Shown: positions 34,217 to 42,491, counted from the stretch's first letter. The stretch is 50,189 nucleotides of DNA from Streptomyces sp. MUM 203J (GCF_022414595.1 NZ_JADWYO010000047.1:1-50189), one strand, 5' to 3'. The notes: generated by a model from the letters alone, not told the origin. Numbers and translations are program-made.

Positions 34217-35479
34217 TCACTGAGACGACGACCGCTCCTCACGGATCTGGTCCACGACCCGCGCCGCCGTCGCCCGCACCGCCTCCGTCTCCGTCAGGAA
34301 GTGCCAGTAGTCCGGGTGCCGCCCCTCCAGCCCGGCGAGCGCCCGGTCGAGGCGGGCCACCGCGTCGTCCAGGGGACGGGCGTGGCGCGGGTCCGGGGTG
34401 TGGCGGCCGGCCATGGCGAACCGCTGTGCGTCCCGGATCGCGAACCGGGTGCGCTCGACCTCCTGCTGCGGGTCCTTCGCGACCGCGTCCAGCCGCCGCA
34501 GCCGCTCACCGGCGGCCGACACGTCCTCGTCCGTCGCGTTGAGCAACGCCCGTACGGTCGCGAGCAGCGCCGTCGCGTCGGCCCAGCGCTGCTCGGCGCG
34601 CGCCCGCGCGGCCTCCGCCAGCTTCTCCTCCGCGCGCCGCACGTTCTCGGCGGCCCGCGCCGGGACCGGCTGGAGGTCCTGCCAGCAGGCGGCGCTGAAC
34701 CGGCGGCGCAGCTCGCTGAGCACCGGCTCGACGGACGCCGCCCGGTGGGCGAGGGCCTGCGCGCGGGTACGGAGGGACACCAGCCGTCTGTCCGTCTCGG
34801 CCGCCTGCTCCGGCAGCCGCTCCGCCTCCACCCGTATGACCTCGGCGTCCCGCACCACCCGGTCGGCGCGGTGCAGGGTCTCCTGCACGCCGTGCCGCCC
34901 GGCGCCCTGGTTGAGCAGGGTCAGCTCGGGCCCGAGGGCGGCGAGCCGGGCGGCCAGATCCTCGGCGCGCAGCCCGGCGGCGCGGGCCGTGTCCAGCGCG
35001 TTGCTGGCGCCGAGCAGCGCGGCGCGGGCCCGCTCGACCGCCGGGGCCAGCCGGGCGAGCTGCGTCTCGGCCTTGTCCAGCAGTGGGGTGAGCCGCTGCT
35101 CGAACCGCTCCAGCTCTCCCTGCACCCGCACCAGCTCGTCGCGCGCCCGCGTCAGCTCCGTCCGCGCGCGTGCGGCGACGGACGAGTCCAGGCCGTCGCG
35201 GTCCAGGTCGTAGGAGTCGACGGCCGTGATGTACGCGTGGCTCACCTCGTCGATACGGTGCCCGAGCGCGGTGAACTCCTCCACCGCACGGCGCGCCGGG
35301 GGCGAGCCGTCCACGGCGGTGATCGTCTCGATGGAGATCCTCAGGCCCCGCTGGGCGGTGTCCAGCTCGTAGAAGGCCGCCGCCGCCGCGTCCTTCGCGG
35401 CCTGCGCCTCGGCCCGCTGGCTCTCGGCGCGCCCGCCCCCGAACCAGCGCCGCCCACCGCCACCGGCCCCGCTCGTCAC
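34217..35479 (-). CDS. coiled-coil protein of unknown function
   Basis: 420 residues, ATG 35479. Almost wholly helical, rich in Ala, Glu, Arg and Leu, with heptad-like runs from about 20 to 320 and no membrane segment or catalytic motif. The N-terminal GGGGRRWFGGGRAE is a basic, glycine-rich lead. I do not recognise the family. Similar coiled-coil proteins occur next to TerD clusters, so it may be a scaffold of that system, but this is inference. Followed by the FmdB gene. Confidence 0.75.
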   Translation of the reverse strand: MTSGAGGGGRRWFGGGRAESQRAEAQAAKDAAAAAFYELDTAQRGLRISIETITAVDGSPPARRAVEEFTALGHRIDEVSHAYITAVDSYDLDRDGLDSSVAARARTELTRARDELVRVQGELERFEQRLTPLLDKAETQLARLAPAVERARAALLGASNALDTARAAGLRAEDLAARLAALGPELTLLNQGAGRHGVQETLHRADRVVRDAEVIRVEAERLPEQAAETDRRLVSLRTRAQALAHRAASVEPVLSELRRRFSAACWQDLQPVPARAAENVRRAEEKLAEAARARAEQRWADATALLATVRALLNATDEDVSAAGERLRRLDAVAKDPQQEVERTRFAIRDAQRFAMAGRHTPDPRHARPLDDAVARLDRALAGLEGRHPDYWHFLTETEAVRATAARVVDQIREERSSSQ

Positions 35480-35657
35480 ATCCGCTCCCCGTCACCGTAC
35501 GTGTCCGCGCCGACCCATCGGGCCGCGTCCATTCTCCCACCAGGTACGACGAACAACAGAGCGGTTCCGTTCGCGCGCCGCGACGGAGGCCACCCCCTCC
35601 CCGCCCGCGGTTTGCGAACCCCACCCGTGCGCCATGTACGCTGTTGACTCCTTCCAC

Positions 35658-35732
35658 GGGTGCGTAGCTCAGGGGTAGAGCGCTGCTCTTACAAAGCAGA
35701 TGTCGGCGGTTCGAAACCGTCCGCGCCCACCA
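35658..35732 (+). tRNA. tRNA-Val (anticodon TAC), att site of the element
   Basis: 75 bases including an encoded CCA. The acceptor GGGTGCG pairs with CGCGCCC. The anticodon arm is CTGCT-CTTACAA-AGCAG, giving TAC for Val GTA codons. The T-loop TTCGAAA is present. A tyrosine integrase gene ends 100 bases downstream, so the 3' half of this tRNA is very probably the attachment site used by the integrated element. Confidence 0.93.
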
Positions 35733-35747
35733 GCAGGTAGATAGACA

Positions 35748-35788
35748 AAGGCCCAGGTCACCGGTACTGAACCGGGAACCTGGGCCTT
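35748..35788. terminator. long hairpin between tRNA-Val and int
   Basis: AAGGCCCAGGT (35748-35758) pairs perfectly with ACCTGGGCCTT (35778-35788), and the loop holds an inner CCGGT-ACTGA-ACCGG stem. It begins 16 bases past the tRNA and can terminate both the tRNA and the int transcript from the other side. Confidence 0.75.
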
Positions 35789-35832
35789 GTTCTTTCCCCG
35801 GCCGCAGGGGCAGGGGAGAGGCGTCGCGCCAG

Positions 35833-36972
35833 TTACGTGCCAGATGGGTCGTCGCCGGACTCGGCCGGCCGGACCTTCCTGATCTGCTCGTCGACGTGAG
35901 CGGCGATGGCGTGGTCACGCCCGTTCACCAGGTGCTGATAGATCAGCGCGGCCCGCACCGACGAGTGCCCCATCCGCTGCATCAGCTCACGCGTCGTGGC
36001 GCCGCCGGTCGCGGCGAGGGTGTTCCCGGTGTGGCGCAGATCGTGGAAGTGGACGTCTCCGAGGCCGGTGGTCTTCAGAGCCTGGAGCCACAGGCGGCGG
36101 AAGTTGTTCCTGCGTAGCAGGCCACCGCGTGCCCCGGTGAAGAGCAGCCCGTCACGACCCGGCTTGACGTAGACGGCGAGATGCGTGGCCAAGCTCTCCG
36201 CCAGCGAGGCCGGGAAGGCCACGGTGCGCACGCCCGCCGCGCTCTTGGGCGTCTTCACCACGATGCCGTCCGTCCGGGTCTCGGCCAGAGCGCGCCGTAC
36301 GGCGACGGTTCGCCGGTCGAGGTCGATGTCATGGCGCTGGAGCGCGGCCAGCTCCCCAAAGCGGAGACCGGTGAAGGCTGCCAGGAGGATGAGCACCCGG
36401 AAACGCGCCGGCACAGCGTCGGCGATCTGGAAGACCTCGGTGACTTCGAGGAAAGGTCGCTCGGCTGTCTTGGCCGCCCCGGCGCCCTTGATCCGGCAGG
36501 GGTTTCGCTGGATCACCTCGTCGTCGACCGCGGTGTTCAGGATGGCTCGGAGCATCTGATAAGCCTTGGCCACGGTCGGCTCACCGACACCGGACTCCAG
36601 GAGTACCGCACGCCAGCGGCGGATCTGGGGCGTCGTGATCTCACTCAGGGCCAAGTCCGCGAAGGTCGGCAGGATGTGGAGGCGCAGCGCGCTGCCGTTG
36701 CGTTCGCGGGTGGTCGCCGCGTAGTCGCGTTCCTTGAACCAGGCATCCGCGTACACCCCGAAGAGAACCTTGTCGTCCGGGTTCTTCCACTTGCCGTCGA
36801 TGATCTCCGCTTCCTTGCGGACGAGCCACCGATCGGCATCGGTCTGCGAGGCGAACGTCTCGGGAGCCGATCGCGTCAGCCCGTCGGGCCCCTGATAGCG
36901 AGCCTGGAATCGTCCTGACGGCAGCTTACGCACGGCACCGAAGCGGCGGCGCTTGCCTTTGCTGTTCGCCAT
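35833..36972 (-). CDS. int: tyrosine site-specific integrase
   Basis: 379 residues, ATG 36972. N-terminal arm-binding region, a SAM-like core-binding domain (about 70-160), and the catalytic domain with Arg204 (FTGLRFGELAA), His310 and Arg313 (FHDLRHTG), His336 (MGHSSV) and nucleophile Tyr345 (ALIYQHL). The tetrad is complete, so it should be active. It recombines the element with the neighbouring tRNA-Val. Its ATG overlaps the xis stop by one base (TGATG). Confidence 0.95.
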   Translation of the reverse strand: MANSKGKRRRFGAVRKLPSGRFQARYQGPDGLTRSAPETFASQTDADRWLVRKEAEIIDGKWKNPDDKVLFGVYADAWFKERDYAATTRERNGSALRLHILPTFADLALSEITTPQIRRWRAVLLESGVGEPTVAKAYQMLRAILNTAVDDEVIQRNPCRIKGAGAAKTAERPFLEVTEVFQIADAVPARFRVLILLAAFTGLRFGELAALQRHDIDLDRRTVAVRRALAETRTDGIVVKTPKSAAGVRTVAFPASLAESLATHLAVYVKPGRDGLLFTGARGGLLRRNNFRRLWLQALKTTGLGDVHFHDLRHTGNTLAATGGATTRELMQRMGHSSVRAALIYQHLVNGRDHAIAAHVDEQIRKVRPAESGDDPSGT

Positions 36973-37181
36973 CAGGCCACCGCCGCAAATCGGCGACGAG
37001 TGGTGATCGGCTGGACGGTGTGAGCAGCGACGAATTCCTCCAAGGCCCGCTCAGGAATGCGGACATGCCGCCCCACCTTGACGAAGACGATCCGGCGCTC
37101 GGCGATGAGCCGGCGCGGGAACCTCTCGGTGGTGCCGAGGAGTTCGGCGGCCTGGCCTACGGTCAGCAGTCGGTCAGTCAT
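36972..37181 (-). CDS. xis: excisionase, MerR-like helix-turn-helix
   Basis: 69 residues from ATG 37181 (MTDRLLTVGQAAELLG). A single winged helix of the excisionase type (VGRHVRIPERALEEFV) and nothing else. It directs the integrase towards excision. It is wedged between repSA and int with 4- and 1-base overlaps, so the three are translated together and replication is tied to excision. Confidence 0.93.
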   Translation of the reverse strand: MTDRLLTVGQAAELLGTTERFPRRLIAERRIVFVKVGRHVRIPERALEEFVAAHTVQPITTRRRFAAVA

Positions 37182-38575
37182 GCGGTTGCTCCTTCCAGGG
37201 CGAGTTGGTCGCGCAGGGCTTCGCGGGCGGTTTCGCGATTGAGCTGGATGTCCCGGGCGATGGAGGCGGCGAGGACGGCCTCCCCGGGGGAGTGGCCCTG
37301 GCCGGCGTACGTCCAAGAGGTGAGGACGAGAACGGTGTCCGGCTCGATGTCGTCCAGGCCGCGGGCGGTGCGCTCCTGGGCGGCGCGGTAGTCGGCGCGG
37401 GTTTGGCGGAGTTCGCTCAGGGTGGTGGAGTACTGGCGGGACTTGGTGGAGAAGTGCCCCCGGAAGCCGAGCATGTGGGCCCAGGCCAGGAGCCGGCGGT
37501 CGGGGTAGAGCGGATCGAGGTCGAAGCAGGCTTCGACGAGGCGGCGGGTGTGGTCGGGGACGCCGAGGAGGACCAGGGCCTCACGGTTGCCGATTCGGCG
37601 GTCGAGGCTGCCGGTGGTCTCTGCGGCCTTGGTGGCGTACTTGGCGATGTAGGAGGCGACGGCCTGCTCGGTGATGTCGGAGCCATCCCCGAACGCCTTC
37701 ACGGGCCGGATGTCGAGCTGGCTGCCCCAGCGGAGGCGGCGGGTGGACTGGTTGCCGGCAGCGGGGACGGTGACAGTCGTGTACGCGTGGGTGGCGGCGG
37801 CGCGGATGGCGTTGGTGAGGTGCTCGGTGGTCGCCCACGACGGCGGCGGGGAGTCGGGGCCGTCCGGGCCGTCGATGCGGACGACGGCGTGGAAGTGGAC
37901 GGCGCCCCTCTTCTGGAACTCGGCGACCTTCCCGTACGAGATCCGGGCGACCGCCTTGAGCTCCCGCTGCGAGAGGCCGGCCGCGGCGGCGATCTCCCGG
38001 CGGAGACGGTTCGTGAACCTCTGCCAGAGCTGCCCGGCGTGGTTGTTGAAGAGGACGGCGGCGGCGTAGTCGTACGACTCGGGGTCGAGCGGCGTGCCGA
38101 GGGCGGCGTCGTCCTCGGCGTGGCGGATGCCGCAGCGGCAGGGCCGGGTGCCGGGGCGGTTGTGGACCGGTCCGAAGGACGGGGCGGTGAGGGTGAGGAA
38201 GACGCGGGGGTGTTCGCGGACGGTGGTGGGGATGTCCCGGGCGTTGTCACCGGCGAGGCCAGCGCGGATGAGGTGGTAGGTGTCGCCCGCGTAGGTCCAC
38301 GCGCAGGCGGGGCAGCGGGAGGCCCGGCGGTTGCCGCAGGCGATCCGGAGTCGGGCGTCCGGTTCGGTGTCGGTGGAGTACCGGTGGAGGGTCTCGCCGG
38401 TGGTCTTGTCCCGGGTGAGGGTCCAGCCCTGGAGGTGGATGGGGTGGGAGCAGCCGCCGGTGCGGTGGATCTGCTCGCGCCAACGGTCGAAGCTAGGGGA
38501 CCCGGCCACTCGGAGTATGTCGCTCAGGGTGGAGGTGTCGAACCCCGCCGACGAGGCGGCTGGGACGGTCATCAT
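37178..38575 (-). CDS. repSA: rolling-circle replication initiator RepSA
   Basis: 465 residues, ATG 38575. The middle bears the HUH metal motif in AVHFHAVVRIDG (about residue 228) and the catalytic Tyr in SYIAKYATK (about 308-313), as in pSAM2 RepSA. Several CxxC pairs near 80-95 and 143-147 suggest a zinc site. It nicks the double-strand origin to start replication of the excised circle. A 13-base inverted repeat sits upstream (38617-38659). Confidence 0.92.
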   Translation of the reverse strand: MMTVPAASSAGFDTSTLSDILRVAGSPSFDRWREQIHRTGGCSHPIHLQGWTLTRDKTTGETLHRYSTDTEPDARLRIACGNRRASRCPACAWTYAGDTYHLIRAGLAGDNARDIPTTVREHPRVFLTLTAPSFGPVHNRPGTRPCRCGIRHAEDDAALGTPLDPESYDYAAAVLFNNHAGQLWQRFTNRLRREIAAAAGLSQRELKAVARISYGKVAEFQKRGAVHFHAVVRIDGPDGPDSPPPSWATTEHLTNAIRAAATHAYTTVTVPAAGNQSTRRLRWGSQLDIRPVKAFGDGSDITEQAVASYIAKYATKAAETTGSLDRRIGNREALVLLGVPDHTRRLVEACFDLDPLYPDRRLLAWAHMLGFRGHFSTKSRQYSTTLSELRQTRADYRAAQERTARGLDDIEPDTVLVLTSWTYAGQGHSPGEAVLAASIARDIQLNRETAREALRDQLALEGATA

Positions 38576-38616
38576 GGAGTGCTTCCTTCTGGTTCTGCGA
38601 ACTGGGTAGGGGCGGG

Positions 38617-38659
38617 GCTTCCGGGCGGCGGAGACTTGGCGGTTGAGCCGCCCGGAAGC
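38617..38659. repeat. inverted repeat in the repSA leader
   Basis: GCTTCCGGGCGGC (38617-38629) and GCCGCCCGGAAGC (38647-38659) are perfect 13-base arms with a 17-base loop, starting about 40 bases before the repSA ATG. It could be a replication-origin structure, a leader terminator or an attenuator. Its role is not decided by the sequence. Confidence 0.7.
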
Positions 38660-38768
38660 TGGCTAGTGCGGTGACCGGAGAGGCCCACCGGACCGGCAGA
38701 GGGAGGGACCGGATGAGGCGGCCCGAGGGATCGGTAGCTCTGTCAGAGGGCGGGGCGAGGATCACGCC

Positions 38769-39086
38769 GTGACGATCAACCTGCATGACTTCGACGGCGA
38801 GCACTCGCTGACCTTGAACGCTGGCGGCTTGGCTGCCGATGACGCCGTAGCTGCCGCCGGGCATGAGCCGAACGGGTACTTCTGGGAAGGTCTCGTGCAG
38901 TTCGCCTGGCCGGACATTGCCGAGGACCTCGACTTCGACAGCGAGGGCGGCATGTTCTGCGCGGTCGGGAGTCCGAGCGACCTCGCACGACTCAAGGCTG
39001 CCCTTGGAGCCGTCATCACGAGCCCTGAGGCAGTCCGCGACATCATTGCCCGTGCGGAGGCATCGGGCTTCGAGTTCGACGACTAG
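38769..39086 (+). CDS. Imm51-like immunity protein
   Basis: 105 residues from GTG 38769 (VTINLHDFDGEHSL). The pattern GHEPNGYFWEGL followed by DLDFDSEGGMFCAVGSPSDL resembles the Imm51 family of polymorphic-toxin immunity proteins. No toxin gene is visible next to it, unlike the usual pair. It lies alone on the plus strand between repSA and spdD, and its stop overlaps that of spdD in CTAG. Either it protects against a toxin encoded elsewhere or it has been re-used; identification is by recalled pattern only. Confidence 0.65.
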   Translation: MTINLHDFDGEHSLTLNAGGLAADDAVAAAGHEPNGYFWEGLVQFAWPDIAEDLDFDSEGGMFCAVGSPSDLARLKAALGAVITSPEAVRDIIARAEASGFEFDD

Positions 39087-39424
39087 CGCTGTCGGCGCTG
39101 GCCGTTGAGGAGCGAGCGCAGGACGACGGCGCAGACGGCGACCGACGCGGCGCTGATGGCGACGGCGAGGAGCATGGAGACCAGGACCGTGCCGACGACG
39201 AGGACGGTTCCGGCGCCGCCGACAACTACGACAGCCAGGCCAGCCGGGGTGAGGCGCAGGGCCGAAGACGTCGCCAGGACGTGTGCAGGGGCCGGGGCGT
39301 GGTGGTTGCAGGCCACCGGATCGGCGGTGTGGCGGGGCGCGATGTCGGCGGTGACGGTCGGCTGGACGAGCGGGGTGACGATGCCGGTCGGAAGCGGGTT
39401 GACCGGGATGCGCGGCTGGAACAT
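39083..39424 (-). CDS. SpdD-like spread protein
   Basis: 113 residues from ATG 39424 (MFQPRIPVNPLPTG). A Pro/Ala-rich N-terminal part is followed by a long hydrophobic stretch (about 65-100, VVVVGGAGTVLVVGTVLVS) and basic RSLLNGQRRQR at the end. This is the SpdD type, involved in plasmid spread within mycelium. Convergent with the Imm51 gene, sharing CTAG as both stops. Confidence 0.82.
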   Translation of the reverse strand: MFQPRIPVNPLPTGIVTPLVQPTVTADIAPRHTADPVACNHHAPAPAHVLATSSALRLTPAGLAVVVVGGAGTVLVVGTVLVSMLLAVAISAASVAVCAVVLRSLLNGQRRQR

Positions 39425-39435
39425 GACGGTTCTCC

Positions 39436-39594
39436 CTACTTGCTGATCGTGTTGTCGATGAGCGGGGCGAGGACGCTGTCGGCGAGGAGGTAGCCGCCGA
39501 GGAGGATCACGGCGACGAGCCACCAGGGCGGGCGGATGAGCTTGATGCCGAGGGCGCCCACGACGATCAGGGCGAGCCAGAGCGGAACGTCCAT
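39436..39594 (-). CDS. small membrane protein of the spread operon
   Basis: 52 residues from ATG 39594 (MDVPLWLALIVVGAL). Two membrane helices separated by IRPPWW. Such 50-residue proteins regularly lie beside spdD in pSAM2-like elements. 11 bases upstream of spdD. No motif tells its function. Confidence 0.75.
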   Translation of the reverse strand: MDVPLWLALIVVGALGIKLIRPPWWLVAVILLGGYLLADSVLAPLIDNTISK

Positions 39595-39614
39595 GACGCG
39601 GGACTCCTTCGAGG

Positions 39615-39806
39615 TCAGCGGGGCTTGCAGCGGTGGGTTCGGGCGGCGAGCTGGGCGGCCGAGGAACTGGAGTACTCGGTGGACCAGCCGCAGCCGTCGG
39701 ACGTGCACACGGCGGCGTACTTGGTGCGGCCGTGGCGGTCGCGGTGTGTGCCGATCTGCACCGGACCGATCCGCATCACGGAGTGGAAGTGGTCGCGAGC
39801 GGCCAT
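39615..39806 (-). CDS. mobile element transfer protein, zinc-finger-like
   Basis: 63 residues, ATG 39806 (MAARDHFHSVMRIGPVQ). Cys in AAVCTSDGCGW and a C-terminal RTHRC form a probable C-C-H-C zinc site. It matches the small 'mobile element transfer protein' family that accompanies tra/spd genes in Streptomyces elements. Same operon as its neighbours. Confidence 0.8.
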   Translation of the reverse strand: MAARDHFHSVMRIGPVQIGTHRDRHGRTKYAAVCTSDGCGWSTEYSSSSAAQLAARTHRCKPR

Positions 39807-39809
39807 CGC

Positions 39810-39986
39810 TCAGGCCTCGCCGGTGAAGTCGTCGGCGTGGTCGATGAGCCACTGACGGATCTCGGCCGACTCGTACTCGTCGGCGGCGGTGATCACCGGC
39901 TCGGCGGTGGCCATGGCTTCCAACAGGCGGTTGTTCCGCGTCAGTTCGGCGGCGCGCTCCAGGGCGTGCCGGGTCGAGTCGCGCAT
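39810..39986 (-). CDS. small acidic protein of the transfer operon
   Basis: 58 residues from ATG 39986 (MRDSTRHALERAAEL), ending DDFTGEA. It is wholly polar and helical, with no recognised domain. A GAAGGAGAT ribosome site precedes the ATG, and it lies 3 bases before the zinc protein gene, so it is very likely translated. Confidence 0.7.
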   Translation of the reverse strand: MRDSTRHALERAAELTRNNRLLEAMATAEPVITAADEYESAEIRQWLIDHADDFTGEA

Positions 39987-40000
39987 GGTCGATCTCCTTC

Positions 40001-40696
40001 TCAGGTGAGTTGGGCGGCGATGGCGTTGGCCATCAGGGGCGGGACGCCGAGGCGGGCGCGCAGGGTGTCGGCGTCGATCGGGTAGCCGGTGCGGGCGCGG
40101 TAGTCGTCGGCGACCTTTCGGGCGTGAGCGACAAGGGCGGGCGGTACGGCCGCGGGGGCGGGTTCGGGCTCCGGTGCAGGTTCTGGGACCGGCTCTGGGG
40201 AAGGGAGGGTCGGTGCGGTGGCAGGCTCCGGCTCCGGTTCGGCTACGTCATTTCGCTCGATGACGGCTTCCACGGCCGAGGGCTCCTCGGTGGCCGTGTC
40301 GAGTTCGACCGGTGCCACCGGATGCCCGGGGGAGTGGACGAGGAGCGTGCCGCCGAGGAACGCGAGGGCGGGCCAGCCCGCGACGAGGATGCGCAGCCAG
40401 GCGGGAACGTGGCCGAGGTCGAGGAGACCGGCGGTGGCGACGTTCGCGCCGAGCGAGGCGGCCAGGGCGACCATGAACCACGTCCAGGCCGAGCGGGCAG
40501 GCACACCGGCGGCCCGCGAGGTCCGCAGCCGATGCCAGGCGGCGACGAGCAGGAGATCCACGGAGACCGGATAGGCCCAAGCCTTCCAACCGGACTGTCC
40601 GGCAGCCGCAGCCAGGTCGTGGAGATGAGCGAAGGACAGGGCGCCGGCGATCACGGCTTGTACGAGGACGGCGTCCGGTCGGCGGATGGGACGCAT
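40001..40696 (-). CDS. DUF2637 membrane protein, SpdB-like
   Basis: 231 residues from ATG 40696 (MRPIRRPDAVLVQA). Four membrane helices in the first 120 residues (DUF2637), then a Glu/Pro-rich linker with repeated PEPxPEP units (about 145-185) and a helical end resembling a DNA-binding segment (YPIDADTLRARLGV). The family is the SpdB type of spread protein, thought to work with Tra in moving DNA between compartments of the mycelium. Followed by the small spread genes, preceded by traB. Confidence 0.82.
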   Translation of the reverse strand: MRPIRRPDAVLVQAVIAGALSFAHLHDLAAAAGQSGWKAWAYPVSVDLLLVAAWHRLRTSRAAGVPARSAWTWFMVALAASLGANVATAGLLDLGHVPAWLRILVAGWPALAFLGGTLLVHSPGHPVAPVELDTATEEPSAVEAVIERNDVAEPEPEPATAPTLPSPEPVPEPAPEPEPAPAAVPPALVAHARKVADDYRARTGYPIDADTLRARLGVPPLMANAIAAQLT

Positions 40697-40742
40697 CGGG
40701 GGGTCCTCCTTCCGGTTTCGGGCATGGGCGGGGTAGGGACCT

Positions 40743-40761
40743 GGCGTGATGCGGTCACGCC
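40743..40761. terminator. short hairpin downstream of the tra gene
   Basis: GGCGTGA (40743-40749) and TCACGCC (40755-40761) form a 7-base stem with 5-base loop, 19 bases after the tra stop. It may dampen read-through into the spread genes. Confidence 0.45.
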
Positions 40762-40779
40762 GCCGTGGAGCGAGGGGAT

Positions 40780-42135
40780 TCAGGCGATCGCGGGAGCCGT
40801 GACGGTCGAGGACGCCGCGGCTTTGCCCAGGGGCGGCAGGACGGGCCGGAAGGCGTCCAGTGCGGGGATCTCGGGCGTGCGGTGGGCGTGGGAGTTCGCG
40901 ATGTTCACGGCCCGCCGGAGCGTGAGGTGGGGAGTGCGGATGCGGACCCACCCACCGGAGGAGTCGCCGGCGACAGCGGTGCCGGGCCGGTCGGTGCGGA
41001 TCTGGACCGTGGCGAGGACGGCGTCCGGGGCGATGTCGCCGAAGGCCATGTTGGCGGAGGTCTCGTCGTTGACGCGGTGGGCGGTGCGGCCGGTGAGCTG
41101 GGCACGGAGCATGGTGATGCCCTTGCCGAGCTCGGAGCCGAAGCGCTGTCCGCAGATCTCCAGGTAGATGCCGGCGGCGCGGCCGAGCTGGGCGAGCCGG
41201 ACGAGGGAGCTGATGATTCGATCTCGCCGCTTCTCTTCGTCCTTCGTGGCGTAGAGGGCGAGTTCGGCGACCTCATCGACCAGGAGCACGATCGGGGTCG
41301 GTCGCAGGTGATCGGGCAGGTCCCAGATGTCGGCCGTGATCTCTGCATCCGGTAGATCCGCACTCAATCTCTGCTCGCGGCGAATCAGTTGGTAGACGTC
41401 CTCCATGTGCTCGACCAAGGCGTCGAGGAGGTCGGCGGCGGCGTCAGGGTTGTCGCCCAGGGCAGTGAACCGCCGGGCGAGCGGGGCGAGTTCAACGCCT
41501 TGCTTGCAGTCGATCCCGACCAAGGCGACGTCCAGCGCAGCGAGCGCGGCAACAAGATTGCGCTGGTAGACGGACTTCCCGGACTGTGTGGCACCGACGT
41601 TCAGCGCGTGCGGGGTCTGGCGGTAGTCGCGGTAGTAGACCTCTCCGTCCTCCCGCATGGCGACCGGAACACGCATCACCCCAGCACGGGCAGCCGCGGG
41701 CATCTGCACCCGCTTGAGGACGTCGTAACCGGTCATCCGCAGTTCGACCACACCCGAGCGGATCTCTCGGGCGGTGACGTTCTGCATGACGAACGAGTGC
41801 CGTAGCCGGTCTGAGGCGGCGGAGAAGTCGAAGGCGTCCTGACCGGGGCGCAGCTTCACTCGCAGTACGAGCCCGGTACGTGTCGGCCGCAGTCGCAGGA
41901 TCCGGGGTGCCCGCGAGTCGGGGATGGGCCGGCCGGTCATCCTGGCCAGCGCCAGGCGCCAGCGCGAGGGCGGGACGGTCAGCCCGCACGCGTCCATGAC
42001 CGACGCGTACCGGGCGAGGATCCGCACCATGGCGAAGATGACGCCGAAGCTCATCCAGTACCAGGCCGGACGCTGCCACCGCAGCAGCAGTGCGGCCGTG
42101 GCGACCAGTGCGAGGGTGACCGTTAAGGCGGTCAT
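40780..42135 (-). CDS. traSA: TraB/TraSA FtsK-type DNA translocase
   Basis: 451 residues, ATG 42135. Two N-terminal membrane helices (about 1-45), then an FtsK/SpoIIIE ATPase: Walker A GATQSGKS at 181-188 and Walker B VLLVDEVAEL with Asp287/Glu288. Such proteins form a hexameric pump that moves double-stranded plasmid DNA between hyphae, the distinctive transfer mode of actinomycetes. Main conjugation gene of the element; 3 bases after the SCO3933-like gene, so the two share an mRNA. Confidence 0.93.
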   Translation of the reverse strand: MTALTVTLALVATAALLLRWQRPAWYWMSFGVIFAMVRILARYASVMDACGLTVPPSRWRLALARMTGRPIPDSRAPRILRLRPTRTGLVLRVKLRPGQDAFDFSAASDRLRHSFVMQNVTAREIRSGVVELRMTGYDVLKRVQMPAAARAGVMRVPVAMREDGEVYYRDYRQTPHALNVGATQSGKSVYQRNLVAALAALDVALVGIDCKQGVELAPLARRFTALGDNPDAAADLLDALVEHMEDVYQLIRREQRLSADLPDAEITADIWDLPDHLRPTPIVLLVDEVAELALYATKDEEKRRDRIISSLVRLAQLGRAAGIYLEICGQRFGSELGKGITMLRAQLTGRTAHRVNDETSANMAFGDIAPDAVLATVQIRTDRPGTAVAGDSSGGWVRIRTPHLTLRRAVNIANSHAHRTPEIPALDAFRPVLPPLGKAAASSTVTAPAIA

Positions 42136-42138
42136 GGG

Positions 42139-42483
42139 TCAGCCGACCTTCGCGGCGGCGAGCGAGGTGACGGCGACGGCGCGGAAGCTGATGCCGTGGC
42201 GCTTCTGGCCGTTGAACTCGTTCTCCCACGGCCGGGCGACGACGCCGGTCAGGGCGACCGGGGTGCCCATGGACAGCTCCTCGGAGATGCCGGTCTTGGG
42301 CACAGTCAGGTTGAGGATCTCGGCGTTGCCGTCCATCACGAACATGACGTCGACCGTCATCAGCGGGGCACCGGTGTCCCGGTCGGTGGCGATCTCGCCG
42401 GTCTGGCGGTTGGCGATCTTCGGGGCCGGGGGCTGGGCCACCATCACCATCGCGGCGGAGGTGTCGACGGGGATCTGACGCAC
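42139..42483 (-). CDS. SCO3933-family regulatory protein
   Basis: 114 residues from GTG 42483 (VRQIPVDTSAAMVMV), with GAGGAGCG upstream. Conserved core IANRQTGEIATDRDTG and WENEFNGQKRHGISF. The family is found just before traSA in Streptomyces elements; it is called regulatory on context, with no HTH that I can see. Controlled by operators at 42492-42570. Confidence 0.8.
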   Translation of the reverse strand: MRQIPVDTSAAMVMVAQPPAPKIANRQTGEIATDRDTGAPLMTVDVMFVMDGNAEILNLTVPKTGISEELSMGTPVALTGVVARPWENEFNGQKRHGISFRAVAVTSLAAAKVG

Positions 42484-42491
42484 AGTGGATC

